The notes under the pieces: generated by a model | Databases searched by the model: none | What the model was told of the DNA's origin: nothing | What the model saw: only the letters and a program-made list of their open reading frames with translations | Assembly: GCF_030655195.1 (NCBI RefSeq) | Contig: NZ_JAURWA010000108.1 | Coordinates: forward strand, 1-64,000 | Reading direction: 5' to 3' | Length of the DNA stretch: 64,000 nucleotides | DNA from: Patulibacter sp. | GTDB taxonomy: Bacteria; Actinomycetota; Thermoleophilia; Solirubrobacterales; Solirubrobacteraceae | Part shown: one piece after another, positions 52,143-61,616 of the stretch | Numbering within the stretch: the stretch's first letter is position 1 | Layout: the number at the start of each line of letters is the position of its first letter | Program-made: the position numbers and the translations under genes

Positions 52143-53990
52143 CTAGGAGGCGATCGCCGACGGGGTGCCGGCGTCGTTGCCGGGCACCGAGGCGACCAGG
52201 CGTTGTGTGTATGGGTGTTGCGGGGCCTCGAGGACCTCGTGCGTGGGGCCGCTCTCGACGACCTCGCCCTTGTTCATGACGTAGATCCGATCGGCGATCT
52301 GCCGGACCACCGCGAGGTCGTGCGTGATGAACAGGTATGCGAGCCCGAGCTCCTCGCGGACATCGCGAAGAACCGTGAGGACCTGGGCCTGGACGGATAC
52401 GTCGAGGGCCGAGACGGGCTCGTCGCAGATCAGGAGACGCGGCTCGAGTGCGATCGCCCGTGCGATCGCCACGCGCTGACGCTCGCCACCCGAGAGGGCG
52501 ACCGGCCGGCGCTCCGCGTACCCGGCGGGCAGTCCCACCCGGTCCAAGAGCGCCCCGATGCGCTCGGGCCCGACGTCCTTGCCGTAGCGCACCGCGAGGG
52601 CCTCGCCCAGCGCGGCCCCGACGGTCCGCGAGGGGTTCAGCGACGAGTACGGGTCCTGGAAGACCATCTGGACCGCGGACCGGAGCTTCCGGCGCTCGTC
52701 GCGGGAGCAGGCCGCGTAGGCGATCGCGTCGGTGCCGTCGATTTCCAGGCTCCCGCCGCTCGGGGTCGCGAGGCCGGTGAGGCAGCGCCCGAGCGTGGTC
52801 TTGCCCGAGCCGGACTCCCCCACGATGCCGACGCTCTCGCCCGGCCCGATGTCGATGTCGATGCCTCGGAGTGCCTGCATCGGGGCGTCCCGTCGCGACC
52901 GTGGCGGGTACGTCACCTGGAGTCCGCGGGCCCGGACGAGGCCGGTGCCGACCGCGGCCAGGGACGGCGCGACGTCGACCGTCTCGTACCGCTCGCGGGT
53001 CTCGCGCATCTCGCCGGCGATCTCGTCGGTCCTGACGCACGCGACCCGGCGGTGGTCCTCGGTGTCGACGAGCCGCGGCGCGATCGAGCGACAGACGTCG
53101 GTCGCCCAGTCGCACCGCGCCGCGAAGGCGCAGCGACCGGCCACGGCGTCGGGCGTCGGCACGGTCCCGGCGATGTTGACGAGGTCCCGTACCCGCCGGT
53201 CCGCCGGCGGCTCGGCCAGGAGCAGCCCGAGCGTGTAGGGGTGGGCGGGGGCCGCTTCGAGCTCCTCTGCCGGCCCCACCTCGCTGACGCCGCCGGCGTA
53301 GAACACGTTCACCTGTTGGCAGACCGAGAACGCGACGCGGAGGTCGTGCGTGATCAGGATCAGGGCCATGCCGCGCGAGCGCTGCAGGTCGACGAGCAGG
53401 TCGAGGACCTCCTTCTGCGTCGTGACGTCAAGCGCGGTGGACGGCTCGTCGGCGATCAGCACCTGCGGGTTCTGCGCGAGTGCTGCGGCGATTGCGACGC
53501 GCTGGCGCATCCCGCCGGAGAGCTCGAACGGGTATTGGCCGGCGACGCGCTCGTCGTGGATGCCGACCTCGGCCAGGCGCCGGACGGCTTCGCGGCGGCG
53601 CTCGTCCTTGCGCAGCCGCGATCCGGTCGCTGTCCGAAGGGTCTCGGTGATGACCGCCCCGCAGCGACGCATCGGGTGCAGCATCGTGAACGGGTCCTGC
53701 AGGATCATGCTGATCTGCGCGCCGCGGAGGCGCGCTCGGCGGCGCTCGGGGAGGTCGAGGATCTCCTCCCCGCGGAAGCGGATCGATCCTGCGGCGTGAA
53801 GCCCGGTCGGGACGAGGCCGATGATCGAGCGGGCCGTCAGGGACTTGCCGGAGCCGGACTCGCCGACGATGGCGAGGGCCTCCCCCTCTCGCAGCTCGAG
53901 GTCGACACCGGAGACGAGGGTCGTCCCGGTGGTGGAGCGGACGGTGAGGCCGGAGACGCACAGGAGCGGCTCGGTGATGTCGGCGGGCAT
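52143..53990 (-). CDS. Dual-ATPase subunit of a peptide-type ABC importer (DppD-DppF fusion)
   Basis: A 615-residue protein with two complete ABC ATPase domains. Domain 1: Walker A GESGSGKS (about 44), signature LSGGMRQRV, DEPSTALD; domain 2: GESGSGKT (about 390), LSGGERQRV, DEPVSALD. Between them is the oligopeptide-binding C-terminal segment with a Cys cluster (RCAFAARCDWATDVC). Fusion of the usual two ATPase genes powers import by the DppBC-like permeases, whose dppC-like gene overlaps by one base. Confidence 0.92.
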   Translation of the reverse strand: MPADITEPLLCVSGLTVRSTTGTTLVSGVDLELREGEALAIVGESGSGKSLTARSIIGLVPTGLHAAGSIRFRGEEILDLPERRRARLRGAQISMILQDPFTMLHPMRRCGAVITETLRTATGSRLRKDERRREAVRRLAEVGIHDERVAGQYPFELSGGMRQRVAIAAALAQNPQVLIADEPSTALDVTTQKEVLDLLVDLQRSRGMALILITHDLRVAFSVCQQVNVFYAGGVSEVGPAEELEAAPAHPYTLGLLLAEPPADRRVRDLVNIAGTVPTPDAVAGRCAFAARCDWATDVCRSIAPRLVDTEDHRRVACVRTDEIAGEMRETRERYETVDVAPSLAAVGTGLVRARGLQVTYPPRSRRDAPMQALRGIDIDIGPGESVGIVGESGSGKTTLGRCLTGLATPSGGSLEIDGTDAIAYAACSRDERRKLRSAVQMVFQDPYSSLNPSRTVGAALGEALAVRYGKDVGPERIGALLDRVGLPAGYAERRPVALSGGERQRVAIARAIALEPRLLICDEPVSALDVSVQAQVLTVLRDVREELGLAYLFITHDLAVVRQIADRIYVMNKGEVVESGPTHEVLEAPQHPYTQRLVASVPGNDAGTPSAIAS

Positions 53991-54853
53991 CAGCGACCCC
54001 GTCCCTTCGCGGCGATCCGGTCGTCCACGGCCTCGCCCACGAGGTTTGCACTGACGGCGGTGGCGACGATCAGCAGCAGCGGTGCGAGTGCGGCCCACGG
54101 GTTCTCGAAGACGAGGATGCGGCTCTCGGCCACCATCCGGCCCCAGTCCGGGGTGCCAGGTGCGACGCCCAGGCCGAGGAACGAGAGCGTGGAGAGGTCG
54201 ACGAACGCGTAGGTGAACGCGATGAAGAAGCTCGACGAGACCACGGGCATGATGTTCGGGAGGACGTGGATGCGCATGATCCGCCAGCGCGAGAGTCCGA
54301 GGACGCGTGCGGCCTCGATGTACGGGAGGCCACGCTGCTCCAGCGATGCCGCGCGCTGGCTGCGGAAGCTCGCCGGGATGTTCAGCACGACGAGGATCAC
54401 GATGCCCAGCCCGAAGCCCCCGCCGAGGACGCCGACGACGACGATCGCGACGAGGAGGGGCGGCAGGGCGTAGACGATGTCGTTGACGCGGCTGAGCGTG
54501 GCGTCCGTCCAGCCTCCGACGTAGCCGGCCACGAGGCCGAGGACGGTGCTGATGACGACCGTGCTGGCGGCGATGATCAGCGGACCGAAGATGGCGGTGC
54601 GGGCGCCGGCGAGGGCTCGGGAGAGGATGTCCCGACCGAGCTGGTCCGTCCCGAGGAGGTGGCCGCTGACGGGGCCGAGGCTCCCTGCGTTCAGGTCGAC
54701 GCGGCGGGGGTCGTCGGGGGCGATGACCTCGCCGAACACGGCGAGGAACAGGGCGGCGACGACGACCGCGAGGGCGAGGGCCGTGAGCGCCTGGCCCGGC
54801 CGGACGCGAAAGCGTCGGCGGGTGGCGACAGAGCCGATGGTTGTGGTTCCCAT
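53990..54853 (-). CDS. ABC transporter permease (DppC-like)
   Basis: A 287-residue inner-membrane permease with about six segments. HLLGTDQLGRDILSRALAGARTA is the DppC/OppC signature, and EAARVLGLSRWRIMRIHVLPN the coupling helix for the ATPase. Its stop overlaps the ATPase start (TGATG). Moves the substrate delivered by the lipoprotein at 55862. Confidence 0.92.
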   Translation of the reverse strand: MGTTTIGSVATRRRFRVRPGQALTALALAVVVAALFLAVFGEVIAPDDPRRVDLNAGSLGPVSGHLLGTDQLGRDILSRALAGARTAIFGPLIIAASTVVISTVLGLVAGYVGGWTDATLSRVNDIVYALPPLLVAIVVVGVLGGGFGLGIVILVVLNIPASFRSQRAASLEQRGLPYIEAARVLGLSRWRIMRIHVLPNIMPVVSSSFFIAFTYAFVDLSTLSFLGLGVAPGTPDWGRMVAESRILVFENPWAALAPLLLIVATAVSANLVGEAVDDRIAAKGRGR

Positions 54854-54873
54854 GAGCAGCGTTCTTCCGACCG

Positions 54874-55833
54874 TCAGTCCGCGGCCGCGCCGCGCTGGAT
54901 GCGCGGATCGATGACGGCGTAGAGCAGGTCCATCGCGAGGTTGATGAGGACGACCAGGGCGGTCGTGACGACGGCGATCCCCTGCACCGACGGCAGGTCC
55001 TTGTCGTTGATCGACGTCAGGAGGTACGACCCGACGCCGTCGAGGTCGAACGTGCTCTCGACCACCGCCGCGCCGGCGAGCATGAAGATCAGGATCACTC
55101 CGGCCGACGTCGCGATCATCACCATCGCGTGCCGGAGGACGTACTTCTGCAGGACCTCTCGTGAGGAGAGGCCTCGGGCCCGGGCGAACGCGACGTCGTC
55201 GCGCTCGAGGGCGGAGACGACGGCGACCCGGGTGCGTCTGAACATCGACGCGGCGCCGACGAGGCCCAGCGTGACGATCGGGAGCACGAGGTGGAAGGCG
55301 CGGTCCGACAGCCCGTCGCCGGAGCCGGAGACGGGGAACCACCCCAACGCGACGCCGAAGACGTAGAGGAAGAGCACTCCGCTGGCGTAGGCCGGCGTGC
55401 TGGCCGCGACGACGCCCAGCGTTCCCAGTGCCCGGTCGCTCATGCGTCCGCGGCGCTGGGCGGCGATGATGCCGCCGCCGATCCCGAGGACGCACGCCAC
55501 GAGGAACCCGCCGAGCGCGAGCGGGACCGTGACGCCGAGCCGGGAGGTGATGCCCGATCCGACGCTTTCGCCGGTCTGGAACGACCGGCCGAGGTCCAGG
55601 TGCAGCAGGCCGTCGAGGAAGTGCCAGTACTGGAGGACGAAGGAGTCGTCGAGCCCGAAGTCGCTGCGGATGGTGGCCAGCGCCTCGGGCGTGGCCTGCT
55701 GCGGGCCGAGGATCGCCTGCTCCGGGCTCCCGGGTGCGAGGTAGAGGCAGCAGAAGATGAGGAACGAGACGACGAGGACCACCAGGACCGCAGCGGCGAG
55801 GCGTCTGAGGAGATAGAGCGCGAGGCTGTTCAT
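54874..55833 (-). CDS. ABC transporter permease (DppB-like)
   Basis: A 319-residue permease with about six segments. The N-terminal LYLLRRLAAAVLVVLVVSFLIF, APGSPEQAILGPQQATPEALATIRSDFGLDDSF and the coupling sequence FARARGLSSREVLQKYVLRHA are typical of DppB/OppB/NikB. Pairs with the DppC-like protein. Confidence 0.92.
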   Translation of the reverse strand: MNSLALYLLRRLAAAVLVVLVVSFLIFCCLYLAPGSPEQAILGPQQATPEALATIRSDFGLDDSFVLQYWHFLDGLLHLDLGRSFQTGESVGSGITSRLGVTVPLALGGFLVACVLGIGGGIIAAQRRGRMSDRALGTLGVVAASTPAYASGVLFLYVFGVALGWFPVSGSGDGLSDRAFHLVLPIVTLGLVGAASMFRRTRVAVVSALERDDVAFARARGLSSREVLQKYVLRHAMVMIATSAGVILIFMLAGAAVVESTFDLDGVGSYLLTSINDKDLPSVQGIAVVTTALVVLINLAMDLLYAVIDPRIQRGAAAD

Positions 55834-55861
55834 GGGGTGGCTCCCGTCGTCTCGGCCGGCG

Positions 55862-57502
55862 CTACTTCGACGCCGTGACGCCGTCGGTCCAGCGGCGCAT
55901 CCACCACATGCCGTCGAAGTCCGCGAACTTCAGGCCGGACTTGACGATGGCGATGTAGTTCGAGTTGTAGAGCGGGACGTACGGCTCGTCGGTGGCGAGG
56001 TTGGTCAGGGCGGACGAGAGGAGCTCGGCGCGTTTCTTGCTGTCCGTAGCCGGGGTCGCGAGGTACTCGTCGAGCACCGCGTCCTGCGCGGGGTTGACGT
56101 AGTCCGCGATGTTGGTGTAGCCACCCTCGGCGAGCGTCTGCTTCTTGCTCGACATGTAGTTGGGCAGGCTGATCGGGTCGGGCTGGTCCGTCGTGAAGTC
56201 GACGACGGCGGCGCTCGCGGTGTGCTTGAAGAAGACCGCCTCGGTGTAGGCCTCGTCCGGGGTCTGCTTGACCGTCAGGTCGATCCCGATCGCCTTCAGC
56301 TCCTGCGCGATGGCCTGGGCCACCCGGCCCTGCCCCGGCTCGGCGTCGGAGAAGACGATGGTGTCCTTGAAGCCCCCCGGGACGGTCGACTTCGCCATCT
56401 CGGCCTTTGCGGCGGCCATGTCGGGCTTGTAGAGGTCGAGCGAGGCGTACAGCCGCTCCTGCTCGGCGGCGGGCATGACGTCCTGCGCGTTCGCCGGCTG
56501 GACGAGCGTCGTGGACGGCGAGCCGTTCCCCCGGAGGATCGCCTTGACGAGGCCCGGTCGGTCGACTGCGTGGGCGACGGCTCGGCGGACGTGGACGTCG
56601 TTCCACGGCTTGTGCTTCTGGTTCAGGCTGAGCGTCGTGATCGAGGGGTTGTTGCCCCGGATCAGCGTCATCCCGGGCACCTTCGCGTAGACAGCGGCCT
56701 CCGACGCGGGGACCTCGAAGGCGCCGGTGACGTCTCCTGCCCGCACGGCGAGCAGGCGGGCCGACTCGTCGGCGACCAGGCGCATCGTGAGTTGCTTCGC
56801 GGCGGGCTTCGTCCCCCAGTAGCGCTCGTTGCGCTGGAGGACGACCTCCTTGCCCGGCTGGAACTTCGCGATCGTGAACGGCCCGGTGCCGACGTTCGGC
56901 TTGTCGGGCGCACCCGCGCCCTTGCCGAGCGGCTCCCGGACGGCCTTCTCGACGATCCCGGTCTGCGCCATCGTGTTTGCGAAGAGGACGTCCGGCGTCC
57001 GCATCTTGATCGTGATCTCGTCCGGGCCGGTGGCCTTGATCGAACGGACGGCGGTGAAGTTGCCGGCCAGCGCGGAGGTGCTGCCCTTCCGGCGATGGAT
57101 GTCGATCGAGTAGAGGACGTCCTCGATGGTCAGCGGCTTGCCGTCGCTGAACGTGACCCCGGAGCGGATCTTGTAGATGAAGGTCTTCGCGTCCGGTGTC
57201 GTCTGGGTCGCAATGTTGGGCTTCGCCCCGCCCTTGCCGTCCGAGAGCACGAGCGGCTCGAACGCCAGGAGGATGGTCCCGCTGTTGGTCGCGGTGCTCC
57301 GCGTGGGATCCAAGGCACCCCAGTCCTGCGGCACCAGCCAGGTCTGGGTCTCGAGCGTCTTGGCCGACGCCTCCGACCCACCGCCCGCGGAACCGCCGGA
57401 GCCGCAGGCGGCCAGCCCGGTCGCGGCCGTGAGGGACAGGATCGCGAGTCCGACGCGGGAGGCCGCGGGGCGGCCCTTCGGGAGTGACGGTGTGCGTGGC
57501 AT
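55862..57502 (-). CDS. ABC transporter substrate-binding lipoprotein (family 5)
   Basis: A 546-residue extracellular solute-binding protein. Signal peptide with lipobox LAAC (Cys33), Gly/Ser linker, then the family-5 fold: GVTFSDGKPLTIEDVLYSID, NVGTGPFTIAKFQPGKEVVLQRNERYWG and NDVHVRRAVAHAVDR. Family 5 binds peptides, but also opines, nickel and amide-like compounds, so the ligand is uncertain. It is the first importer gene after the aminotransferase. Confidence 0.93.
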   Translation of the reverse strand: MPRTPSLPKGRPAASRVGLAILSLTAATGLAACGSGGSAGGGSEASAKTLETQTWLVPQDWGALDPTRSTATNSGTILLAFEPLVLSDGKGGAKPNIATQTTPDAKTFIYKIRSGVTFSDGKPLTIEDVLYSIDIHRRKGSTSALAGNFTAVRSIKATGPDEITIKMRTPDVLFANTMAQTGIVEKAVREPLGKGAGAPDKPNVGTGPFTIAKFQPGKEVVLQRNERYWGTKPAAKQLTMRLVADESARLLAVRAGDVTGAFEVPASEAAVYAKVPGMTLIRGNNPSITTLSLNQKHKPWNDVHVRRAVAHAVDRPGLVKAILRGNGSPSTTLVQPANAQDVMPAAEQERLYASLDLYKPDMAAAKAEMAKSTVPGGFKDTIVFSDAEPGQGRVAQAIAQELKAIGIDLTVKQTPDEAYTEAVFFKHTASAAVVDFTTDQPDPISLPNYMSSKKQTLAEGGYTNIADYVNPAQDAVLDEYLATPATDSKKRAELLSSALTNLATDEPYVPLYNSNYIAIVKSGLKFADFDGMWWMRRWTDGVTASK

Positions 57503-57686
57503 GAGGTTCCTCGATTGACGGGTCGCCGAAAGGCGCCCGGTGGAGAGAGCTGATCTGTCGCCTGCCGCGGAGTGCGCGGTGCAGGGCGGGTGATGGATCG
57601 GACGCCCTCGTTCGAGGTGCCGCGATGAAGGTCTCGTCTGCGGCGCGGTCAGCGCCGTCGCGAGGGTCTGTCGGGGTGCTGCGGTT

Positions 57687-59060
57687 TCAGGAACCGGCGC
57701 CGAAGCGCTCGGCGACCTCTTCGACGACCGGCCGGATCAGAGCGCCCATCTCGGCGATCTCACCGGGCCCGAAGGTGAGCGGGGGCGCGACCTGGATGAC
57801 CGGGCTTCCGCTGCGGTCGTCGGCGCGGAAGATGAGGCCGCGGTCGAACAGCTCGTCGGCGACCCAGTGCAGCACGGTGTCCGATTCGGACGCGGAGAAG
57901 CGGGTGTGGGTGGCGGCGTCCTTGACCAGCTCCACGGCTTGGAAGTAGCCAGCGCCGCGGACGTCCCCGACGACGGGGATGTCCCGTAGCGCCTCCAGCG
58001 TGGAGCGCAGGAGGCCCTCGTTGGCGCGAACGTTGTCGAGCAGGCCCTCGCGCTCGAAAACGTCGAGATTGGCCATCGCGACCGCCGCGGACACCGGGTG
58101 CCCCGCGAAGGTGAAGCCGTGTTGGAAGAGCTCGCCGGTACGCAGGAACGGCTCGGCGACGGAGTCGCGGACGATGACCGCCCCCATCGGCGCGTACGCC
58201 GAGGTCAGCCCCTTGGCCGTCGTGATGATGTCGGGGACGTAGCCGTAGCGCTGGCAGCCGAACCACTCGCCGAGGCGGCCCCAGGCGCAGATCACCTCGT
58301 CGGAGACCATGAGGACGTCGTACTGGTCGCAGATGTCGCGGACGCGTTGGAAATAGCCGTCGGGCGGGGTGTAGCACCCGCCGGCGGTCTGCACCGGCTC
58401 GACGAGGATTGCCGCCACGGTGTCGGGGCCCTCGAAGAGGATGCGGTCCTCGAATTCCTGGGCCAGCGACCCGGCGTCGAAGCCGTCCGGGCGGTGGTAG
58501 ACGTCGGTGTTGGAGACGTGGCTCCCGCCCGGCATCAGGGGTTCGAAGGGCTGCCGCGCGACCTGGATCCCGGTGGCCGAGAGCGCCCCCATGGTGGTGC
58601 CGTGGTAGGCGCCGTCGCGGGCGATGATCTTCGTCTTCAGCGGCTTGCCGGCGACCTTGAAGTGCTGGCGGGCGAGTTTGATGGCGGAGTCCACAGACTC
58701 GCCGCCGCCGCTGGTGAAGAACACGCGGTTCAGGTCACCGGGAGCCAACGATGCGATGCGCTCCGCGAGCCGGATCACCGGCGGGTGGGCGGCGGACCAG
58801 GCGGGGTAGTACTCGAGCTCCTTGGCCTGGTCCGCTCCGGCCTGGGAGACCTCGGTCCATCCGTGTCCAATGTTGACGCAGAACAGCGAGCTGAGCGCGT
58901 CGAGGTAGCGCTTTCCGTGCTCGTCCCAGACGTAGCACCCCTCACCACGGACCATGATCGGGAGCTCGTGACCCTCGACGGGAGCACCGAGCCGGCTGAA
59001 GTTCATCCACAGGTGACGCTCGGCCGATTCCTGCAGGGCGGTCTTCGTGACGGTGCTCAT
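57687..59060 (-). CDS. Class III aminotransferase (omega-amino acid type)
   Basis: A 457-residue PLP-dependent aminotransferase. FFTSGGGESVDSAIKLARQHF binds the phosphate, YHGTTMGALSATG follows, LMVSDEVICAWGRLGEWFG carries the PLP Asp, and the Schiff-base Lys is in IITTAKGLTSAYAPMGAV. Similar to beta-alanine/putrescine-pyruvate aminotransferases, which act on terminal amino groups. First gene of the minus-strand operon and divergent from the FadR-type gene. The 184-base gap after it (57503-57686) shows no gene. Confidence 0.92.
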   Translation of the reverse strand: MSTVTKTALQESAERHLWMNFSRLGAPVEGHELPIMVRGEGCYVWDEHGKRYLDALSSLFCVNIGHGWTEVSQAGADQAKELEYYPAWSAAHPPVIRLAERIASLAPGDLNRVFFTSGGGESVDSAIKLARQHFKVAGKPLKTKIIARDGAYHGTTMGALSATGIQVARQPFEPLMPGGSHVSNTDVYHRPDGFDAGSLAQEFEDRILFEGPDTVAAILVEPVQTAGGCYTPPDGYFQRVRDICDQYDVLMVSDEVICAWGRLGEWFGCQRYGYVPDIITTAKGLTSAYAPMGAVIVRDSVAEPFLRTGELFQHGFTFAGHPVSAAVAMANLDVFEREGLLDNVRANEGLLRSTLEALRDIPVVGDVRGAGYFQAVELVKDAATHTRFSASESDTVLHWVADELFDRGLIFRADDRSGSPVIQVAPPLTFGPGEIAEMGALIRPVVEEVAERFGAGS

Positions 59061-59079
59061 CGCTGTCCCCTCGTTGTTC

Positions 59080-59098
59080 ACAATGTGGAACCTAACTC
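59080..59098 (+). promoter_or_regulatory. Shared regulatory motif, copy 2
   Basis: ACAATGTGGAACCTAACTC lies in the 103-base spacer between the aminotransferase and FadR-type genes. It matches 39082-39100 at 15 of 19 positions, and GTGGA-N7-TCCAC within it is an inverted repeat. Likely operator controlling the long operon. Confidence 0.55.
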
Positions 59099-59163
59099 CA
59101 CGAAAGGCCAATGTCCAGTCCAGTTGTTGAAGAGACCATGGCGAAATGTATGATGACTGTCAA

Positions 59164-59862
59164 ATGAGCCTTCCGAACCTCTCCGACAAGCGGACGCGGG
59201 TGTCCATCGTGGGCGACGCCCTGCGGGCGCAGATCACCGCCGGCACCTGGCCCGTCGGCTCGCAGATCCCCACCGAGCTCGAACTCACCGCCGAACTCGG
59301 GGTGAGCCGCACGACGGTTCGCGAGGCCATCCGGGGGCTCGTCCAGTCCGGGCTGCTCGAGGCGAGACAGGGCGCCGGAACCTTCGTGCTCAGCGACGTC
59401 GACACCCACGCCCTGATCACAGGCATCGGCCTGGCGAGTTCGCGGCACGTCTTCGAGGTGCAGTTCGCCCTCGACTCCCAGGCCGCTCGCCTCGCAGCCG
59501 AGCACCGCACCGAGGACGACCTCGACCGACTCGACGAGGCGCTCGCGCTGCGCGACGACGCGGAGGCCCGCGACCTCCCCGACTTCGCGACGCTCGACGC
59601 AGCCTTTCACCGGACCGTCGCCCGAGCGGCGAACAACCCCGTCCTGCTTGACCTCTACGGACTGTTCTCAGGACGGCTGATCGTGGGTCTGCAGTCGGTC
59701 AAGTCCCTGCGGCCGTTCCACAACCAGGCCGCGGCGCCGCGGCACGGCGAGCTCGTGCATGCGATCCGCGCCGGAGATCCCGACGACTCCGAGGCGATCG
59801 CCCGCCGCATCATCGCCCCGTTGATCACGGAGCTGCGGGCGAGGGAGCCCCGGGAGGGATGA
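59164..59862 (+). CDS. GntR-family regulator, FadR/FCD subfamily
   Basis: A 232-residue regulator. The winged HTH (LRAQITAGTWPVGSQIPTELELTAELGVSRTTVREAIRGL) is followed by an all-helical FCD ligand-binding domain with Asp and His metal-site candidates (FHRTVARAANN, APRHGELVHAI). ATG 59164 is used; ATG 59146 is an in-frame alternative. It is divergent from the aminotransferase operon and is its most likely regulator, sensing a pathway acid. Confidence 0.9.
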   Translation: MSLPNLSDKRTRVSIVGDALRAQITAGTWPVGSQIPTELELTAELGVSRTTVREAIRGLVQSGLLEARQGAGTFVLSDVDTHALITGIGLASSRHVFEVQFALDSQAARLAAEHRTEDDLDRLDEALALRDDAEARDLPDFATLDAAFHRTVARAANNPVLLDLYGLFSGRLIVGLQSVKSLRPFHNQAAAPRHGELVHAIRAGDPDDSEAIARRIIAPLITELRAREPREG

Positions 59863-59941
59863 GCGCCGGACCGCACGAAACGCGACCGAACGGACCCCGC
59901 CCTAGAGTGCCGGTGTCGGCAGCCCGAGCTCCGGAGTTTCC

Positions 59942-60712
59942 ATGACCGAGACCAGCACCAAGACGTCGGGCGCGCAGAGCGTCCACCGGGCCATCGCCAT
60001 CCTCGAGACGTTCTCGGCCGAGACCCCGGCTCGGGCGCTCGTCGAGATCGCGGAGCGCGTGGGCATCACGGTCCCGACGGCCCACCGCCTGCTGCGGGCG
60101 CTCCAGGAGCGCGGGCTCATCGTGCTCGACGACGCCACCCGCAAGTACGGTCTCGGCCCCGGGATCATGCGGTTGGCCGACGTCGTGCTCGATCAGGGTC
60201 ATGTGATCCGGACGAGCCAGGCCACGCTCCAGCGACTCCGAGAGACGACCGGCGAGACCGTCGGCCTCCACTGGCGGACGGGTGATCGACGCGTCTGCCT
60301 GCTCGAGCTCGTGAGCACCCACCCCGTCCGCATGGCATCCGGGGTCGGCAACACCTACCCGCTGGTCCACGGAGCGGCCGGGAAGGTCATCCTCGCCGGC
60401 CTGGACGAGGACGAGGTGTCGAGGCTCATCGCTCAGGACGAGGCCCCGTCCACGGAGCGGTCCCGAAAGCGCCTGCGGGACGACCTCTCGCGGATTGCCG
60501 GTCTCGGCTACGCCGACTCCGAGAGTGAGACGGTCGAGGGCGCCTCCGCCGTCGCGGCCGTTATCCGCGGGGCCGACGGTCGGCCCCTTGGCGCGCTGAA
60601 CGTCACCGGGCCGGCGGATCGGTTCGACGATGCCGCCAGGAGCGCGGCGGCGACCGCGGCGGTGACCCGCGCCGACGAGATCTCGGCGCTGCTGCTTGCT
60701 CCCCCGACGTGA
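59942..60712 (+). CDS. IclR-family regulator
   Basis: A 256-residue regulator: HTH at 15-65 (SVHRAIAILETFSAETPARALVEIAERVGITVPTAHRLLRAL) and an IclR effector domain (MASGVGNTYPLVHGAAGKVILA). It is paralogous to the regulator at 60732, with the same order of motifs throughout. It follows the FadR-type gene on the same strand after 79 bases. Confidence 0.92.
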   Translation: MTETSTKTSGAQSVHRAIAILETFSAETPARALVEIAERVGITVPTAHRLLRALQERGLIVLDDATRKYGLGPGIMRLADVVLDQGHVIRTSQATLQRLRETTGETVGLHWRTGDRRVCLLELVSTHPVRMASGVGNTYPLVHGAAGKVILAGLDEDEVSRLIAQDEAPSTERSRKRLRDDLSRIAGLGYADSESETVEGASAVAAVIRGADGRPLGALNVTGPADRFDDAARSAAATAAVTRADEISALLLAPPT

Positions 60713-60731
60713 GCGCCGGGCTCCTCCGGCG

Positions 60732-61511
60732 TCAGGCCGGCAGCGGGGCCGCCCCGGCGCCGAACTGCTGCATGATCTCGCGCGTCGTATCGAGCAGGAC
60801 CTCGGCGAGTCCGTCCATCTCCGCCGACGTGAGGCGCGACCGGGGGCCGGTGATGTTCAGGGCGGCGAGCGCCCGTCCCGACGCGTCGAGGATCGGAGCC
60901 GCGATCGCCGCGGCCCCGGGGACCGTCTCGCCGACGCTCGTCGCGTAGCCGCGCTCGCGGACGGTCTCCAGAGAGCGAGAGAGCACCCCGGGGTCGACGG
61001 CCCGGCTGGCCTCCCGCTCCGCCTCGATGACGCCGTCGACGTCCGTCTCGCCGAGAAAGGCGAGGATGGCGAGCCCCGCGGCCCCGGCGACGAGGGGATA
61101 GGAGTTCCCGAGTCCCGAGGCCATGCGGAACTGCTGGGTGCTGACCGCCTCGATGAGACACACGCGGTGCGCGTCGACCCGCCAGTGCAGCGAGACGGTC
61201 TCCCCCGTCAGCTCGCGGAGCCGTAGGAGACGCGGCTGCGTGACGGCGAGGACGTCGCCGCGATTGAGCAGCACGCTGGCCATGCGCATGATCCCGGTCC
61301 CGAGGCTGTAGCGCCTGGTCACCGGATCGAGCGCGACGAGGTCTTGTACCTGCAGCGCCTTGAGGAGTCGGTGGGTGGTGGGCGTCGTCAGGTCGACGTG
61401 CTCCGCGATCTCGGCGAGCGAGAGCGACGCGCGATCGGCGCGGAAGCTCTCGAGGATGTCGATCGCCCGATGGACGGCCTGGGCGCCGGTTGTCGTGCCG
61501 CTCTCGCTCAC
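60732..61511 (-). CDS. IclR-family regulator
   Basis: A 259-residue paralogue of the adjacent IclR gene, arranged tail to tail with only 19 bases between stops. HTH TPTTHRLLKALQVQDLVALD and effector-domain sequence MASGLGNSYPLVAGAAGLAILA. The pair suggests duplication followed by divergence in ligand; this copy may control the thiolase/ligase genes upstream on its own strand. Confidence 0.92.
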   Translation of the reverse strand: MSESGTTTGAQAVHRAIDILESFRADRASLSLAEIAEHVDLTTPTTHRLLKALQVQDLVALDPVTRRYSLGTGIMRMASVLLNRGDVLAVTQPRLLRLRELTGETVSLHWRVDAHRVCLIEAVSTQQFRMASGLGNSYPLVAGAAGLAILAFLGETDVDGVIEAEREASRAVDPGVLSRSLETVRERGYATSVGETVPGAAAIAAPILDASGRALAALNITGPRSRLTSAEMDGLAEVLLDTTREIMQQFGAGAAPLPA

Positions 61512-61616
61512 GGGGTGCTCGTTTCGTAGCTCACGGGGATGCGCGGTGCGGGGATCCTACGGCGGCGCGACGCGCACCTCGGCCTGCCCGCGGCCCGCGG
61601 CGCCGTCGGGGAGCGG

